In this document: positions 1 to 9,446 of the stretch, in pieces
Position numbering within the stretch: position 1 is the stretch's first letter
Layout of the letters: every line of letters starts with the position of its first letter
NCBI RefSeq assembly: GCF_005887635.2
Contig: NZ_CP040819.1
Span: 434,001 to 498,000 of the forward strand
Length of the DNA: 64,000 nucleotides
Source of the DNA: Paroceanicella profunda
Lineage (GTDB): Bacteria; Pseudomonadota; Alphaproteobacteria; Rhodobacterales; Rhodobacteraceae
Direction: 5' to 3'
Translations under genes and position numbers: made by a program
The notes under the pieces: model-generated
Database searches by the model: none
Seen by the model: only the letters and a program-made list of their open reading frames with translations
Told to the model about the DNA's origin: nothing

Positions 1-759
1 TGGCTGCAGCTCTGGCGCGGGGCGGACGAGACGCTGGTCTGGACCGGCAGCATCGAGGACGAACTGGCGGCCGGCGCCCTTGCCGGCCGCATCGCCGCGG
101 CCCTGTCGCCGGGCAACAGCCCGCCCGCCTCGGCCTATCCGCATCTCATGCCCGCCCGGCCCGAGACCCAGGCGCTGCGGCTGCTGCTCTCCACGCCCGT
201 CGCCCTGCCGACGGAGCGGCGGCATCAGCACGAACCCCAGCCGCTGGACCCGCTGGACCAGGTGGAGGCCGGCTGGCGCGACCTCATCGCCGGGCAGCGC
301 GCCGAGGCCGCCACCGCCCTGCGCCGCGCCGCCGCGCTCGACACGGACCGGGGCGAGGCCCTCGGCGCCGCCGCCCTCGGGCTCGCGCTCATCGCCGAGG
401 AGGACGACGCCGTCGCCCATGCCGAACGCATCCTGATCGGCGACCACGAACCCGGCCTGCGCGCCCTGCGCGGCACCACGCTTGCCATCTGCAACGAGCG
501 GCGCAGCGCGGTGTCCTGCCTGCACGACCTGCCGGACCGCTGGATCCTGCCGCGCTGCTTCGGGGCGGTCTCCGCGGCGCGGATCGGCAACGCGGCGGCC
601 GTGCGCAGCTTCCTCGCGCCGGCCGGAAGCTGGCCGATGCCCGGCGGCGCGGCCGGCCTCGCGGACTGGGCCACCTGCATCCTGCCCACCTCGGAGAATT
701 TCAACGGCTCGTTGTTCTACCGCACCCTGCTGGACATGCTGCAGCCGGTCGAAGCCTGA
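1..759 (+). CDS. C-terminal part of an unrecognised TPR-like protein (5' end outside the window)
   Basis: The reading frame is open from base 1 to the stop at 757-759, so the gene begins before the window; the first ATG in frame is at 148 but the sequence upstream of it reads as protein too. The first ~35 residues (a Trp-rich strand followed by a SIEDELAAGALAGRIAAAL helix) resemble the end of the TolB/periplasmic-like segment found in some winged-helix regulators and cyclase-linked TPR proteins. Residues after ~75 form Ala/Leu/Arg-rich helical pairs like tetratricopeptide repeats. This is family resemblance only; I cannot name the protein. It is convergent with the upp operon and is followed by two tandem repeat tracts. 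Confidence 0.6.
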   Translation, partial: WLQLWRGADETLVWTGSIEDELAAGALAGRIAAALSPGNSPPASAYPHLMPARPETQALRLLLSTPVALPTERRHQHEPQPLDPLDQVEAGWRDLIAGQRAEAATALRRAAALDTDRGEALGAAALGLALIAEEDDAVAHAERILIGDHEPGLRALRGTTLAICNERRSAVSCLHDLPDRWILPRCFGAVSAARIGNAAAVRSFLAPAGSWPMPGGAAGLADWATCILPTSENFNGSLFYRTLLDMLQPVEA

Positions 760-953
760 ACCGTGCCTCCCCGGGGCATCGGCGGCGGCCCTGCCCCGTC
801 GCGCGCCTCCCGCTCCCCGGAAGGATCCCGATCGCCGCCGGCCCCTGCCTTTGCACGGTGATCCTCCCGGTCGCGCAGCCAGCACCGTGCGCGGCGGATG
901 CCCTGATGCCATGGACACGGATGCTCCCGCCGCCGCTCTGATGCCCTGGTGTT

Positions 954-1011
954 ACGGACACGGACACGGACACGGACACGGACACGGACACGGACACGGA
1001 CACGGACACGG
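954..1011. repeat. Hexanucleotide tandem repeat (ACGGAC), about 9.7 copies
   Basis: Perfect period-6 tract of ACGGAC units. Its right edge runs into a 23-base block that is repeated at 913-935 just before the tract, so the array appears to have grown inside, or duplicated together with, a short flanking segment. It lies between two convergent genes. Confidence 0.95.
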
Positions 1012-1062
1012 ATGCTCCTGCCGCCGCCCTCGCGCAAGCGCTCCATTGACGCCTCACTACCC

Positions 1063-1205
1063 CCGGAGAGCCGGAGAGCCGGAGAGCCGGAGAGCCGGAG
1101 AGCCGGAGAGCCGGAGAGCCGGAGAGCCGGAGAGCCGGAGAGCCGGAGAGCCGGAGAGCCGGAGAGCCGGAGAGCCGGAGAGCCGGAGAGCCGGAGAGCC
1201 GGAGA
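1063..1205. repeat. Octanucleotide tandem repeat (CCGGAGAG), about 17.9 copies
   Basis: Period-8 tract read as CCGGAGAG without a visible interruption. The unit length is not a multiple of three, which fits non-coding DNA. It ends 60 bases from the stop codon of upp, so it would be transcribed as the 3' tail of the nucleoside operon. There is no unique spacer between units, so it is not a CRISPR. Confidence 0.97.
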
Positions 1206-1265
1206 TGGACCGCGCGGAGGCGGCCTGCAAGCCCCGGATGGCCCGGGGCCGCAATATCGCCCGGG

Positions 1266-1898
1266 TTACTTGGTGCCGAACATCCGGTCGCCGGCGTCGC
1301 CCAGGCCGGGAAGGATGTAACCCTTCTCGTTCAGGCGCTTGTCCAGCGAGGCGGTGATGATGCTGACATCCGGGTGCGCCTCCTTCATGCGCGCCACGCC
1401 CTCGGGGGCGGCGAGCAGGCACAGGAAGCGGATGTCGGTGGCGCCGGCGTCCTTCAGGAGCTGCACCGCGGCGGCGGAGGAATTGCCGGTGGCGAGCATC
1501 GGGTCCACCGCGATCACCGGACGGTCGGCGAGGTCTCCCGGCACCTTGAAGTAATACTGCACCGGCTGCAGGGTTTCCTCGTCGCGGTAGAGGCCCACGA
1601 AGCCGACCCGGGCGGAGGGGATCAGCTCCAGAACCCCGTCCAGCAGCCCGTTGCCCGCGCGCAGGATCGAGACCAGCGCGAGCTTCTTGCCCTTCAGCAC
1701 CGGGGCTTCCATCTCCTGCAGCGGCGTGTCCACGGTCATGGTGGTCATCGGCAGGTCGCGCGTCACCTCGTAGGCGAGCAGCAGCGAGATCTCGCGCAGG
1801 AGCTGCCGGAACCCGGCGGTGGAGGTGGCCTTGTCGCGCATCAGCGTGAGCTTGTGCTGCACAAGGGGGTGGTCGACGATCGTCAGGTGCTCTCTCAT
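1266..1898 (-). CDS. upp: Uracil phosphoribosyltransferase
   Basis: Cytosolic pyrimidine salvage enzyme that joins uracil to PRPP to give UMP. The 210-residue length is standard for the family. The PRPP-binding loop reads [10 protein letters not shown] at residues 131-140 and the uracil-binding C-terminal segment reads [13 protein letters not shown] at 193-205. It is the last gene of the nucleoside operon; its ATG overlaps the add stop codon as ATGA, which fixes the start. In this operon it recovers uracil released by the nucleoside phosphorylases. Confidence 0.96.
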   Translation of the reverse strand: MREHLTIVDHPLVQHKLTLMRDKATSTAGFRQLLREISLLLAYEVTRDLPMTTMTVDTPLQEMEAPVLKGKKLALVSILRAGNGLLDGVLELIPSARVGFVGLYRDEETLQPVQYYFKVPGDLADRPVIAVDPMLATGNSSAAAVQLLKDAGATDIRFLCLLAAPEGVARMKEAHPDVSIITASLDKRLNEKGYILPGLGDAGDRMFGTK

Positions 1899-2881
1899 GC
1901 GCTTTCTCCCAATCTCTCCAGCATCCGGGTCCGGGTGGCGTCGTCGCAGAAGGCGGCGCGCATGGCAAGGCGGTTCAGGCGGGTGAAGGTCTTGCGGCTC
2001 CAGCCGAAGGCCTCGTTCAGGGCCGCGTATTCCTGCGCCAGCGAGGTGTGGAAATAGGGCGGGTCGTCGGTGGAGAGGGTCACGCCCACGCCCGCGCGGT
2101 CCAGCGCTGCCACCGGGTGCTCGGCCCAGCTTCCGCAGAGCGCGAGGGCGATGTTGGAGCCGGGGCAGACCTCCAGCACCACGCCCTCCTCCGCGAGGCG
2201 GGCCATCAGCGCGGGGTCCCGCGCCGCCGCGATGCCGTGGCCGATGCGCGCGGGGGAAAGGGCGTCGAGCGTGGCGCGCACGCTCTCGGGGCCGCAGATT
2301 TCCCCGGCATGTGCGGTGAGCCCCAGCCCGGCCTCGCGCGCCAGCGCGAAGGCGGGCGCGAAGGCGTCGACGTCGTACTGCCGCTCGTCCCCCGCGAGGC
2401 CGAAGCCGCTCGCCCCGGGGGTGTCCGCCACGATGCGCGCCACACGCAGCGCGTCGTCGGGGCCCATGTGGCGCACGGCGATGGGGATGAAGCGCGCCTC
2501 GATGCCCGGCACCCGGGCGGCACCCTCGCGGATGGCGGCGAAGACATCCGCCCAGGCAGAGCCGTCCGCCGCGCAGAGCTGCGGGGCGAGGAAGATCTCG
2601 GTGTAGATCACCCCTTCCGCGGCGCGGGCCCGCAGCACCGCCTCCGAAAGGCGGGTGTAGTCCTCCGGTGTCTGCAGCACCGAGGTCGCCACCTCGTAGA
2701 CCGCGAGGAACTCGGAGAAATCCGCCCAGTCATAGCTGCCGTCCGCGGCGAAGATATGGCCCAGGTTCAGCCCCTTCTCAGCCGCGAGGGCGCGGATGAA
2801 CTCCGGCGGGGCGGCGCCTTCGAGATGCAGGTGCAGCTCCACCTTGGGCAGGGTCGCCCAGTCCCGCGCCACCGCGTTCAC
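1895..2881 (-). CDS. add: Adenosine deaminase
   Basis: Converts adenosine and deoxyadenosine to inosine and deoxyinosine, which purine nucleoside phosphorylase then cleaves. The metal-binding HLHLEG motif is at residues 17-22, followed by the TAHAGE catalytic-Glu motif, RIGHGI and STDDPPYF near the C-terminus, all in family order. I chose the GTG at 2881 because it overlaps the deoB stop as GTGA and gives 328 residues, close to the usual length; longer in-frame starts would run deep into deoB. An internal GTG a few codons later is the alternative. Confidence 0.94.
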   Translation of the reverse strand: MNAVARDWATLPKVELHLHLEGAAPPEFIRALAAEKGLNLGHIFAADGSYDWADFSEFLAVYEVATSVLQTPEDYTRLSEAVLRARAAEGVIYTEIFLAPQLCAADGSAWADVFAAIREGAARVPGIEARFIPIAVRHMGPDDALRVARIVADTPGASGFGLAGDERQYDVDAFAPAFALAREAGLGLTAHAGEICGPESVRATLDALSPARIGHGIAAARDPALMARLAEEGVVLEVCPGSNIALALCGSWAEHPVAALDRAGVGVTLSTDDPPYFHTSLAQEYAALNEAFGWSRKTFTRLNRLAMRAAFCDDATRTRMLERLGESA

Positions 2882-4077
2882 AGGAAGCTCCGCCCGTGCG
2901 CCCCGGGCGCGAGCCCGAGATGTGTCGCGATGCTCTCGCCCACGTCGGCGAAGCGCACCAGCCCCACGGGGCCGGAGAGGCCGGGGCCCGCGCCCAGCAC
3001 CGGCACCCGCTCGCGGGTGTGCTCGGTGCCGGGCCAGGTGGGGTCGTTGCCATGGTCGGCGGTGATGATCATCAGGTCTCCCTCCCGCAGATGGGCGGTG
3101 ATCGCGGGGAGGCGCGCGTCGAATGCCTCGAGCGTGCGCGCATAGCCCGCCACGTCGCGCGGGTGACCATAGAGCGAGTCGAACTCGACATAGTTGGCGA
3201 AAACGAACGTGCCGTCCGGGGCGGTGCGGGCCATCTCGATGGTGTGGTCGACCAGCGCCATGTCGTCCGCGCCCTTGAGCAGCTCGGATATCCCCCGATG
3301 GGCGAAAATGTCGCCGATCTTCCCGATGCCGATGGTCCGCCCGCCTGCAGCCACCACGCGCTCGCACAGGGTAGGCTCGGGCGGCGGAATGGCAAGGTCG
3401 CGCCGGTTTGCCGTGCGGCGGAACTCCTCCGGGCTGCGGCCGAGGAACGGCCGGGCGATCACCCGGCCCACCCGCATCGGGTGCACCAGCGTCGCCGCCA
3501 CCTCGCAGACCTGCATCAGCCGCTCGAGGCCGAACACCTCCTCATGTGCCGCTATCTGGAACACGCTGTCGGCGGAGGTGTAGCAGATCGGCTTGCCCGT
3601 CGCGATGTGCTCCTCCCCCAGCGCGCGCAGGATCGGCATGCCGGAGGCGTGGCAATTGCCCAGGATGCCCGGCAGCCCGGCCTGCGCGATCAGCGCCTCG
3701 GTGAGCGCGGGCGGGAAGGCGGGTTCCGTGCGCGGGAAATAATGCCAGTCCCAGGGCACCGGCACGCCGGCAAGCTCCCAGTGGCCGGAGGGGGTGTCCT
3801 TGCCCTTCGAGACCTCCTCGGCAGCGCCCCAGAGGCCGGTCGGCGCCGGCCCCGCGGGCACCGGCACGCCGGAGGCGAGGCCCACCGCCTCCCACAGGCC
3901 GAGGGCGGCGAAGTTGGGCAGGTGGAGCGGGCCGGAGCGCCCCTCCTCCGCCCGGCCGGCGGCGCATGCGGCGGCGATATGGCCCAGCGTGTTGGCGCCC
4001 TCGTCGCCGAAGGCGGCGGCGTCGGGCGCGCCGCCCGCGCCCACGCTGTCCATCACCAGAAGGAAGGCGCGGGGCAT
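2878..4077 (-). CDS. deoB: Phosphopentomutase
   Basis: Interconverts (deoxy)ribose 1-phosphate and 5-phosphate, linking nucleoside phosphorolysis to DeoC. The 399-residue protein starts [16 protein letters not shown], the alkaline-phosphatase-superfamily metal site, with a second metal cluster [18 protein letters not shown] in the C-terminal part. Start at 4077 matches the family N-terminus; the open frame continues upstream only as shadow of deoA. It sits 19 bases after deoA and overlaps add by 4 bases. Confidence 0.95.
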   Translation of the reverse strand: MPRAFLLVMDSVGAGGAPDAAAFGDEGANTLGHIAAACAAGRAEEGRSGPLHLPNFAALGLWEAVGLASGVPVPAGPAPTGLWGAAEEVSKGKDTPSGHWELAGVPVPWDWHYFPRTEPAFPPALTEALIAQAGLPGILGNCHASGMPILRALGEEHIATGKPICYTSADSVFQIAAHEEVFGLERLMQVCEVAATLVHPMRVGRVIARPFLGRSPEEFRRTANRRDLAIPPPEPTLCERVVAAGGRTIGIGKIGDIFAHRGISELLKGADDMALVDHTIEMARTAPDGTFVFANYVEFDSLYGHPRDVAGYARTLEAFDARLPAITAHLREGDLMIITADHGNDPTWPGTEHTRERVPVLGAGPGLSGPVGLVRFADVGESIATHLGLAPGAHGRSFL

Positions 4078-4096
4078 CAGCCTGTCCTCCGCCCGC

Positions 4097-5404
4097 TCAC
4101 GAGATGCGCTCCTTGATGAGATCGGCCTCGGGCTCGGGCCGCTCGGAGAGGGTGTAGGCGGCGGCGAGGCGCGCGGCGGCGGCATCGGCGGCGGCCTCCG
4201 AGGCGGCATGGACGCGGGCGATGGGCGTCTCCGCATCGGCGCGCAGGCCGAGGCCCAGCAGCCGGTCGAACCCCACCGCGGGGTCGATCACATCCGCCCG
4301 CTTGCGCCGCCCGCCGCCAAGTTCGACCACCGCGAGACCCACGGCCCGCGTGTCGATGCGGGTGACGAAGCCCTCACCGGAGGCGAAGACATCGCGCACC
4401 ACCGGGGCCTGAGCGAGGATCTCGGCGTAGCGTTCGAGGAAGTCCGTGGGGCCGCCGAGGGCCGAGACCATGCGCCCGAAGCGCTCGGCCGCCGCCCCGG
4501 AGTGGAAGGCCTCGCGCAGGCGCGCCTCGCCGGTGGCGACGTCCGGCGCGAGACCGGCGAGGGCGAGCAGCGTGCCGCCCTGGGCCACCGTCACGTCCCA
4601 GAGCCGGCTGTCGATCTCCGCCCCGGTGAGGAAGGCGGCGGCATTCGCCACCTCCAGCGCGTTGCCGGCGGCGGAGGCGAGCGGCTCGTTCATGTCGGTG
4701 ATGAGCGCGGCCGTGGGGCAGCCCGCGCCACCGGCCACGCTCACCAGGCTACGGGCCAGGGCGCGGGCCTCGTCGGCCGAGGCCATGAAGGCGCCGTTGC
4801 CCACCTTCACGTCGAGCACCAGCGCCTGCAGCCCGGCGGCGAGCTTCTTCGACAGGATCGAGGCGGTGATGAGGTCGAGGCTCTCCACCGTGCCGGAGAC
4901 ATCGCGCACGCCGTAGAAGCGCTTGTCGGCCGGGGCGATCTCGTCGGTCTGGCCGATCACGGCGCAGCCCACCTCGCCCACCACGCGGCGCAGCTCGTCC
5001 TCGCCGGGTTGGGTGCGGTAGCCGGGGATGGCGTCGAACTTGTCGAGCGTGCCGCCGGTGTGGCCCAGCCCGCGGCCGGAGATCATCGGCACGTAGGCGC
5101 CGCAGGCGGCGAGCGCGGGGGCGAGCATCAGGCTCACGTTGTCGCCCACGCCCCCCGTGGAATGCTTGTCCACCACCGGGCCCGGCAGGTCCCAGGCCAG
5201 CACCTTGCCGGAATCGCGCATCGCCAGCGTGAGGGCCACGCGCTCGTCCCTGTCCAGCCCGCGCCAGATGATCGCCATCGCGAGGGCGGAGATCTGGCTG
5301 TCCTCGATCGAGCCGTCGGTGATGCCGGCCACGAAGAAGCGCAGCTCCTCCGCGCTCAGCGCCCGCCCGTCGCGCTTCGCGGTGATGACTTCCTGCGGCA
5401 GCAT
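4097..5404 (-). CDS. deoA: Thymidine phosphorylase
   Basis: Cleaves thymidine (and deoxyuridine) with phosphate to base plus deoxyribose 1-phosphate. The 435-residue length fits. The glycine-rich phosphate-binding motif [17 protein letters not shown] lies near residue 85 and the [13 protein letters not shown] motif near 115, both typical. The start ATG shares one base with the deoC stop (TGATG). Genes on both sides are deo genes, which supports DeoA rather than the related pyrimidine phosphorylase of other phyla. Confidence 0.95.
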   Translation of the reverse strand: MLPQEVITAKRDGRALSAEELRFFVAGITDGSIEDSQISALAMAIIWRGLDRDERVALTLAMRDSGKVLAWDLPGPVVDKHSTGGVGDNVSLMLAPALAACGAYVPMISGRGLGHTGGTLDKFDAIPGYRTQPGEDELRRVVGEVGCAVIGQTDEIAPADKRFYGVRDVSGTVESLDLITASILSKKLAAGLQALVLDVKVGNGAFMASADEARALARSLVSVAGGAGCPTAALITDMNEPLASAAGNALEVANAAAFLTGAEIDSRLWDVTVAQGGTLLALAGLAPDVATGEARLREAFHSGAAAERFGRMVSALGGPTDFLERYAEILAQAPVVRDVFASGEGFVTRIDTRAVGLAVVELGGGRRKRADVIDPAVGFDRLLGLGLRADAETPIARVHAASEAAADAAAARLAAAYTLSERPEPEADLIKERIS

Positions 5405-6171
5405 CAGTAGCCCCCCGTGATCCCGTCATCCGCCGGCAGGCGCCCGGCCAGGGTCGCCAGCAGCGCGTCGAGCAGCGAAGAGGCGCCGAAGCGGAAGGTG
5501 AGCGGGCTCACCCAGTCCGCGCCCATCACCTCGTCGGCGATATCGAGATAGGAGGTGGCGTCCTCCAGCGTGCGCACGCCGCCGGAGGGCTTCACCCCGA
5601 TCAGCCGGTTGTCATGCTCGGCCACCGCCTCCAGCATCAGGCGCACGGCGCGGTGGGTGGCGTTCATGGGGATCTTGCCGGTGGAGGTCTTGATGAAATC
5701 GGCGCCGCCGTCGATCGCCAGCGCCGCGGCACGGGAGATCATCGCGTCGTCGTTGAGGATGCCGGTCTCCAGGATCGCCTTCACAGTGGCCTGCCCGGCG
5801 CAGGATTTCACCCGTTCGACCATGGCGCGCACCGCCTCCGGCTCCCCCTCCATCAGGTGGCGGTAGGGGATCACCATGTCGATCTCGTCCGCGCCGTCGG
5901 CCACGGCCTCCTCGGTCATCGCCATCACCTCCGAGGCGGGGGCATCGCCGCCGGGGAAGTTCACCACGGTGGCCACCCGCACGGTGGAGAGGCTGAGCAG
6001 GCCCTTGGCCTGGGCGACGAACTTCGGCCAGATGCACACGGCCGCGACGGGGCCGTGCCGCGTGTCGGCCCGGGCGCAGAGCGCGGCGATGTCATCGCCG
6101 GTGCAGCCGTCTTCGAGATTGGTCAGATCGAGGCAGGCCAGCGCGCGCGTGGCCGCGATTTCAGGTGTCAT
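5404..6171 (-). CDS. deoC: Deoxyribose-phosphate aldolase
   Basis: Class I aldolase splitting 2-deoxyribose 5-phosphate to acetaldehyde and glyceraldehyde 3-phosphate, the exit step of deoxynucleoside catabolism. The Schiff-base lysine is K161 in FIKTSTGK, with a second conserved lysine K194 in GVKPSGG. At 255 residues it belongs to the longer DeoC group. It is 48 bases downstream of the purine nucleoside phosphorylase gene in the same operon. Confidence 0.95.
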   Translation of the reverse strand: MTPEIAATRALACLDLTNLEDGCTGDDIAALCARADTRHGPVAAVCIWPKFVAQAKGLLSLSTVRVATVVNFPGGDAPASEVMAMTEEAVADGADEIDMVIPYRHLMEGEPEAVRAMVERVKSCAGQATVKAILETGILNDDAMISRAAALAIDGGADFIKTSTGKIPMNATHRAVRLMLEAVAEHDNRLIGVKPSGGVRTLEDATSYLDIADEVMGADWVSPLTFRFGASSLLDALLATLAGRLPADDGITGGY

Positions 6172-6219
6172 GTATCCTCCCCGGGGCCGCCTCGGGCCCT
6201 TGCATGCGGTTGCGCGGCC

Positions 6220-6996
6220 TCAGGCGAAGCTGCGCACGAAATCCTTCACCAGCGCCCGGAACCGGGCCTGGGCCTTTGCGGCCTCCTGCTTGGTCTCGTC
6301 ATGCGAGAGGGCCTGGCCGGTCATCCCCGCCGCAAGGTTGGTGACCACGGAAACCGCCGCCACCCGCATCCCGAAGAACCGTGCCAGGATGCATTCGGGC
6401 ACCGTGGACATCCCCACCAGGTCCGCCCCGAGGGTGCGGATGGCGCGGATCTCGGCCGGCGTCTCGAAGCTCGGGCCGGAGAACCAGGCGTAGACCCCCT
6501 CCGGCACCCCGCCCAGCCGGGCGCGCAGGCCCGGGTCGTAGGCGTCGACCATGCTGAGGAAGCGGGCGTCCGTCTCCTCGCCGGTGAGCGGGTTCATGCC
6601 GGCGAAGTTGATGTGGTCGCTCAGCGCCACCAGCGTGCCGGGGCCCCAGTCCTCGCGGGTGGAGCCGGCGGAATTGGTGAGCAGCAGGTCGCTCACGCCG
6701 ATGTCGCGCAGCGTCTCGATCACCGGGCGCATCACCGCAGGCCCCCCGCCTTCATAGGCGTGTACCCGCCCGGATACCAGCGCCACGCGCACCCCCTCCA
6801 GCGTGCCGAGCACCAGCTCGCCCGCGTGGCCGGAGACGGAGGACACCGGAAATCCCGGCAGCACCGTGAAGGAATGCCGCTCGGCCCCCTCCACCTCCTC
6901 GGCCAGCGCGCCCAGCCCGGAGCCCAGCACCAGGCCTATGCGCGGCGCCGCGCCGTCACTGTGGCGCGCCAGCGCCTCCGCCGCCGCGGTGGTCAT
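6220..6996 (-). CDS. Purine nucleoside phosphorylase (trimeric type)
   Basis: Phosphorolyses inosine, guanosine and their deoxy forms to base plus pentose 1-phosphate. The 258-residue protein shows GLVLGSGLG near the N-terminus, the SGRVHAYEG phosphate-site motif, GPSFETPAE, GMSTVPE and VTNLAAGMTG, the ordered motifs of the PNP/MTAP family trimers. The ATG at 6996 overlaps the cdd stop as ATGA; the longer frame upstream is cdd shadow. Naming as punA or deoD would be a guess, so no symbol is given. Confidence 0.93.
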   Translation of the reverse strand: MTTAAAEALARHSDGAAPRIGLVLGSGLGALAEEVEGAERHSFTVLPGFPVSSVSGHAGELVLGTLEGVRVALVSGRVHAYEGGGPAVMRPVIETLRDIGVSDLLLTNSAGSTREDWGPGTLVALSDHINFAGMNPLTGEETDARFLSMVDAYDPGLRARLGGVPEGVYAWFSGPSFETPAEIRAIRTLGADLVGMSTVPECILARFFGMRVAAVSVVTNLAAGMTGQALSHDETKQEAAKAQARFRALVKDFVRSFA

Positions 6997-7376
6997 GCCA
7001 TGTGCCCCTTCGCGAAGGCGCCGGGCAACAGCTCGGCCACCGTCAGGCGCACCCGCGGCCCCTGCAGCCCGGCGAGGGTGACGACCACTTCCGGCGCGGA
7101 GAATTCGGCCAGCTTCTGCCGGCAGCCGCCGCAGGGGGTGATCGGGTCCGGGCTGTCGGCAATCACGAGAACCTCCTCGATCACCCGCTCGCCCGCCGCG
7201 CACATGGCCGCGATGGCGCCGGCCTCGGCGCAGGTGCCCTCCGGGTAGGCCACGTTCTCCACGTTGCAGCCGGAAAACACGCCGGAGGGGGTGCGCAGCG
7301 CCGCCCCCACCGCGAAGTCGGAATAGGGGGCGTAGGCGTTGTCTCGCGCCGCCTTCGCCGCTTCGAACAGGTCCAT
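6993..7376 (-). CDS. cdd: Cytidine deaminase
   Basis: Zinc enzyme converting cytidine and deoxycytidine to the uridine forms. The 127-residue protein is the short tetrameric type, with zinc ligands C49 (TCAEAGAI, catalytic E51), C82 and C85 (PCGGCRQ) and the FSGCNVEN substrate motif at 34-41. It starts one base after the permease stop and overlaps the next gene by 4 bases. Confidence 0.96.
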   Translation of the reverse strand: MDLFEAAKAARDNAYAPYSDFAVGAALRTPSGVFSGCNVENVAYPEGTCAEAGAIAAMCAAGERVIEEVLVIADSPDPITPCGGCRQKLAEFSAPEVVVTLAGLQGPRVRLTVAELLPGAFAKGHMA

Positions 7377-7377
7377 G

Positions 7378-8355
7378 TCAGCGCTCCTTCACGTAGGGGA
7401 CCCCGCCTGCCTTCGGCGCCACCGCGCGGCCGATGAACCCGGCGAGCAGGATCACCGTCAGCACATAGGGCAGCACCTGGGTGGCCTGCGAGGGGATGGT
7501 GCCGATCAGCGGGAATTCGAAGCCCTGATAGCGGATCGCGAGCGCGTCGAGAAGCCCGAAGAGCAGGCAGGCGAACATGGTCGGGATCGGCCGCCACTTC
7601 GCGAAGATCATCGCGGCGAGCGCGATGTAGCCCTTGCCGGCGGACATCTCGCGGATGAAGCCCGCGTTCTGCGCGGTGGAGAGATAGGCCCCGGCGAGCC
7701 CGCAGAGGATGCCGGTGCAGATCACCGCGCGGTAGCGCATCCAGGCCACGGAGATGCCGGCCGTGTCCACCGCGGCGGGATTCTCGCCCACCGCGCGCAG
7801 CCGCATGCCGAAGCGCGTGCGGTAGAGCACCCACCAGGTGAAGGGTGCGGCGAGGAAGGCGACATAGACCAGCAGCTTGTGGCCCGAGAGCACGTCCGCA
7901 TAGATCGGCCCGATCACCGGCACGGCGGCCATGGCCTCCGCGAAGGGCAGCGTGATGTCCTCGAACCGCGCGGCACCGGAGAGCTGCGGCGTGCGCCCGC
8001 CCTGCGAGAACCAGGCCTGGCCCAGCAGCGCGGTGATGCCGGAGGCGATGAAGTTGATCGCCACGCCGGAGACGATCTGGTTTCCGCGGTGGGTGATGCA
8101 GGCGAAGCCGTGCACCAGCGCCAGCGCCACGGAGGCGAGGATGCCCGCCCCCAGCCCCAGCCAGACCGATCCGGTCACCGCCGCCACCGCCGCGGAGGCG
8201 AAGGCCGAGACCAGCAGCTTGCCCTCCAGCCCGATGTCGAAGATGCCGGCGCGCTCGGAGAACACCCCGGCGAGGGCGGCGAGCAGCAGCGGCGCGGAGA
8301 TGCGCAGCGTGGCGTCGAGCACCTGCAGCAGGTCGTTGAACAGGCTCAGGTCCAT
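7378..8355 (-). CDS. Nucleoside ABC transporter permease (second subunit, NupQ-like)
   Basis: Inner membrane permease of the branched-chain/ribose (BPD_transp_2) type, about 325 residues with eight or more hydrophobic segments. The opening LLLAALAGVFSERAGIFDI and the GIFDIGLEG signature are characteristic of the second permease of BMP-family nucleoside importers such as NupQ. It overlaps the first permease by 10 bases and lies directly before cdd. Substrate is inferred from the operon, not from the sequence. Confidence 0.9.
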   Translation of the reverse strand: MDLSLFNDLLQVLDATLRISAPLLLAALAGVFSERAGIFDIGLEGKLLVSAFASAAVAAVTGSVWLGLGAGILASVALALVHGFACITHRGNQIVSGVAINFIASGITALLGQAWFSQGGRTPQLSGAARFEDITLPFAEAMAAVPVIGPIYADVLSGHKLLVYVAFLAAPFTWWVLYRTRFGMRLRAVGENPAAVDTAGISVAWMRYRAVICTGILCGLAGAYLSTAQNAGFIREMSAGKGYIALAAMIFAKWRPIPTMFACLLFGLLDALAIRYQGFEFPLIGTIPSQATQVLPYVLTVILLAGFIGRAVAPKAGGVPYVKER

Positions 8356-9446
8356 GCCGCACCTCCCTTGCGCGCGAAGAGCCGCACCATGGCGGGGCGG
8401 AACATGTATTCCAGCGCCCCGGCGAAGAGGATGGCGAGGCCCTGGATCAGCACCACCATGTCACGGCTGATGCGCGGCATGTCGAAGGCGAGCTCCGCGC
8501 CGCCCTGGTAGAGCACACCGAACAGCAGCGCCGCCAGCACGATGCCCATCGGATGCGCCCGCCCCATCAACGCCACCGCGATGCCCACGAAGCCGGCGCC
8601 GCCGGGGATGTCGAGGAAGATGCGGTTCTGCTCGCCCATCACCGGGTTCAGCGCCATCAGCCCGGCCAGCGCGCCCGAGAGCGCCATCACCGTGACGATG
8701 ATGCGCGTGGCGGAGATGCCGGCGTAGCGCGCCGCCTCCGGGTTCGCCCCGAAGACGCGGATCTCGTAGCCCAGCTTGGTGCGCCAGATCAGCAGCCACA
8801 CCAGCGCCGCGGCCACCAGCGCGAGCAGGAACATCACGTTGAGCGGCGCGCCGCCGATGTCATAGCCCAAGAGGCCCATGAGCCCTTCCAGCTTCGGCAG
8901 CCGCGCGGCGGCCTCGAAGGTGCGCGACTGGACGGAGGCGTTGCCGGGCACCTTCAGGTGGTTCACGATGAGATAGCTCATCAGCGAGGCGGCGATGTAG
9001 TTGAACATGATGGTGGTGATCACCACATGCGCGCCGCGCCGCGCCTGCAGCCAGCCCGGGATCGCGCCCCAGAGACAGCCGAACAGCGCGCCCCCCAGCA
9101 TGGCGAAGGGCAGGATGGCCCACCAGGAGAGGTACCGGTCCAGCGCAAGGCACACCAGCCCCACCCCCAGCCCGCCGACATAGGCCTGCCCCTCGCCGCC
9201 GATGTTGAACTGGCTGGCGTGGAAGGCCACCGCCACGGCGAGCCCGGTGAAGATGAAGTTCGTGGCGTAGTAGAGGGTGAAGCCGATGCCCTCGCCATAG
9301 CCGAAGGCGCCGTAGACGATGAGCCGCACCGCCTCCAGCGGGTTCTCCCCGATCATCAGCACCACGAGCCCGGCCACCACGAAGGCCACGGCGAGATTCA
9401 CCGCCGGCAGCAACCCGTATTCGACCCATTTCGGCAGGGTGTTCAT
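8346..9446 (-). CDS. Nucleoside ABC transporter permease (first subunit, NupP-like)
   Basis: Inner membrane permease of 366 residues with multiple hydrophobic helices; the central segment FNIGGEGQAYVGGLG and the late segment GAGFVGIAVALMGRAHP match the partner permease of BMP-type importers. It pairs with the adjacent permease. Its ATG overlaps the stop of the small upstream ORF as ATGA and a GAGG stretch lies just before it. Confidence 0.9.
   Translation of the reverse strand: MNTLPKWVEYGLLPAVNLAVAFVVAGLVVLMIGENPLEAVRLIVYGAFGYGEGIGFTLYYATNFIFTGLAVAVAFHASQFNIGGEGQAYVGGLGVGLVCLALDRYLSWWAILPFAMLGGALFGCLWGAIPGWLQARRGAHVVITTIMFNYIAASLMSYLIVNHLKVPGNASVQSRTFEAAARLPKLEGLMGLLGYDIGGAPLNVMFLLALVAAALVWLLIWRTKLGYEIRVFGANPEAARYAGISATRIIVTVMALSGALAGLMALNPVMGEQNRIFLDIPGGAGFVGIAVALMGRAHPMGIVLAALLFGVLYQGGAELAFDMPRISRDMVVLIQGLAILFAGALEYMFRPAMVRLFARKGGAAWT

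Larger units (their letters stand above)
760..1265. other. Convergent intergenic region filled with tandem repeats
   Basis: This 506-base gap lies between the end of the first gene and the end of upp. I see no credible gene in it. It contains a hexamer tract (954-1011), an octamer tract (1063-1205) and a 23-base imperfect direct repeat flanking the hexamer tract (913-935 and 1004-1026, one mismatch). ORFs crossing the tracts only spell repeat-derived peptides such as poly(RT), poly(GH) or poly(SGSPALRL). Confidence 0.8.

Noticed and set aside
1063..1205. Regular repeats suggesting a CRISPR array
   Set aside because: Units are contiguous 8-mers with no unique spacers and no cas genes anywhere in the window.
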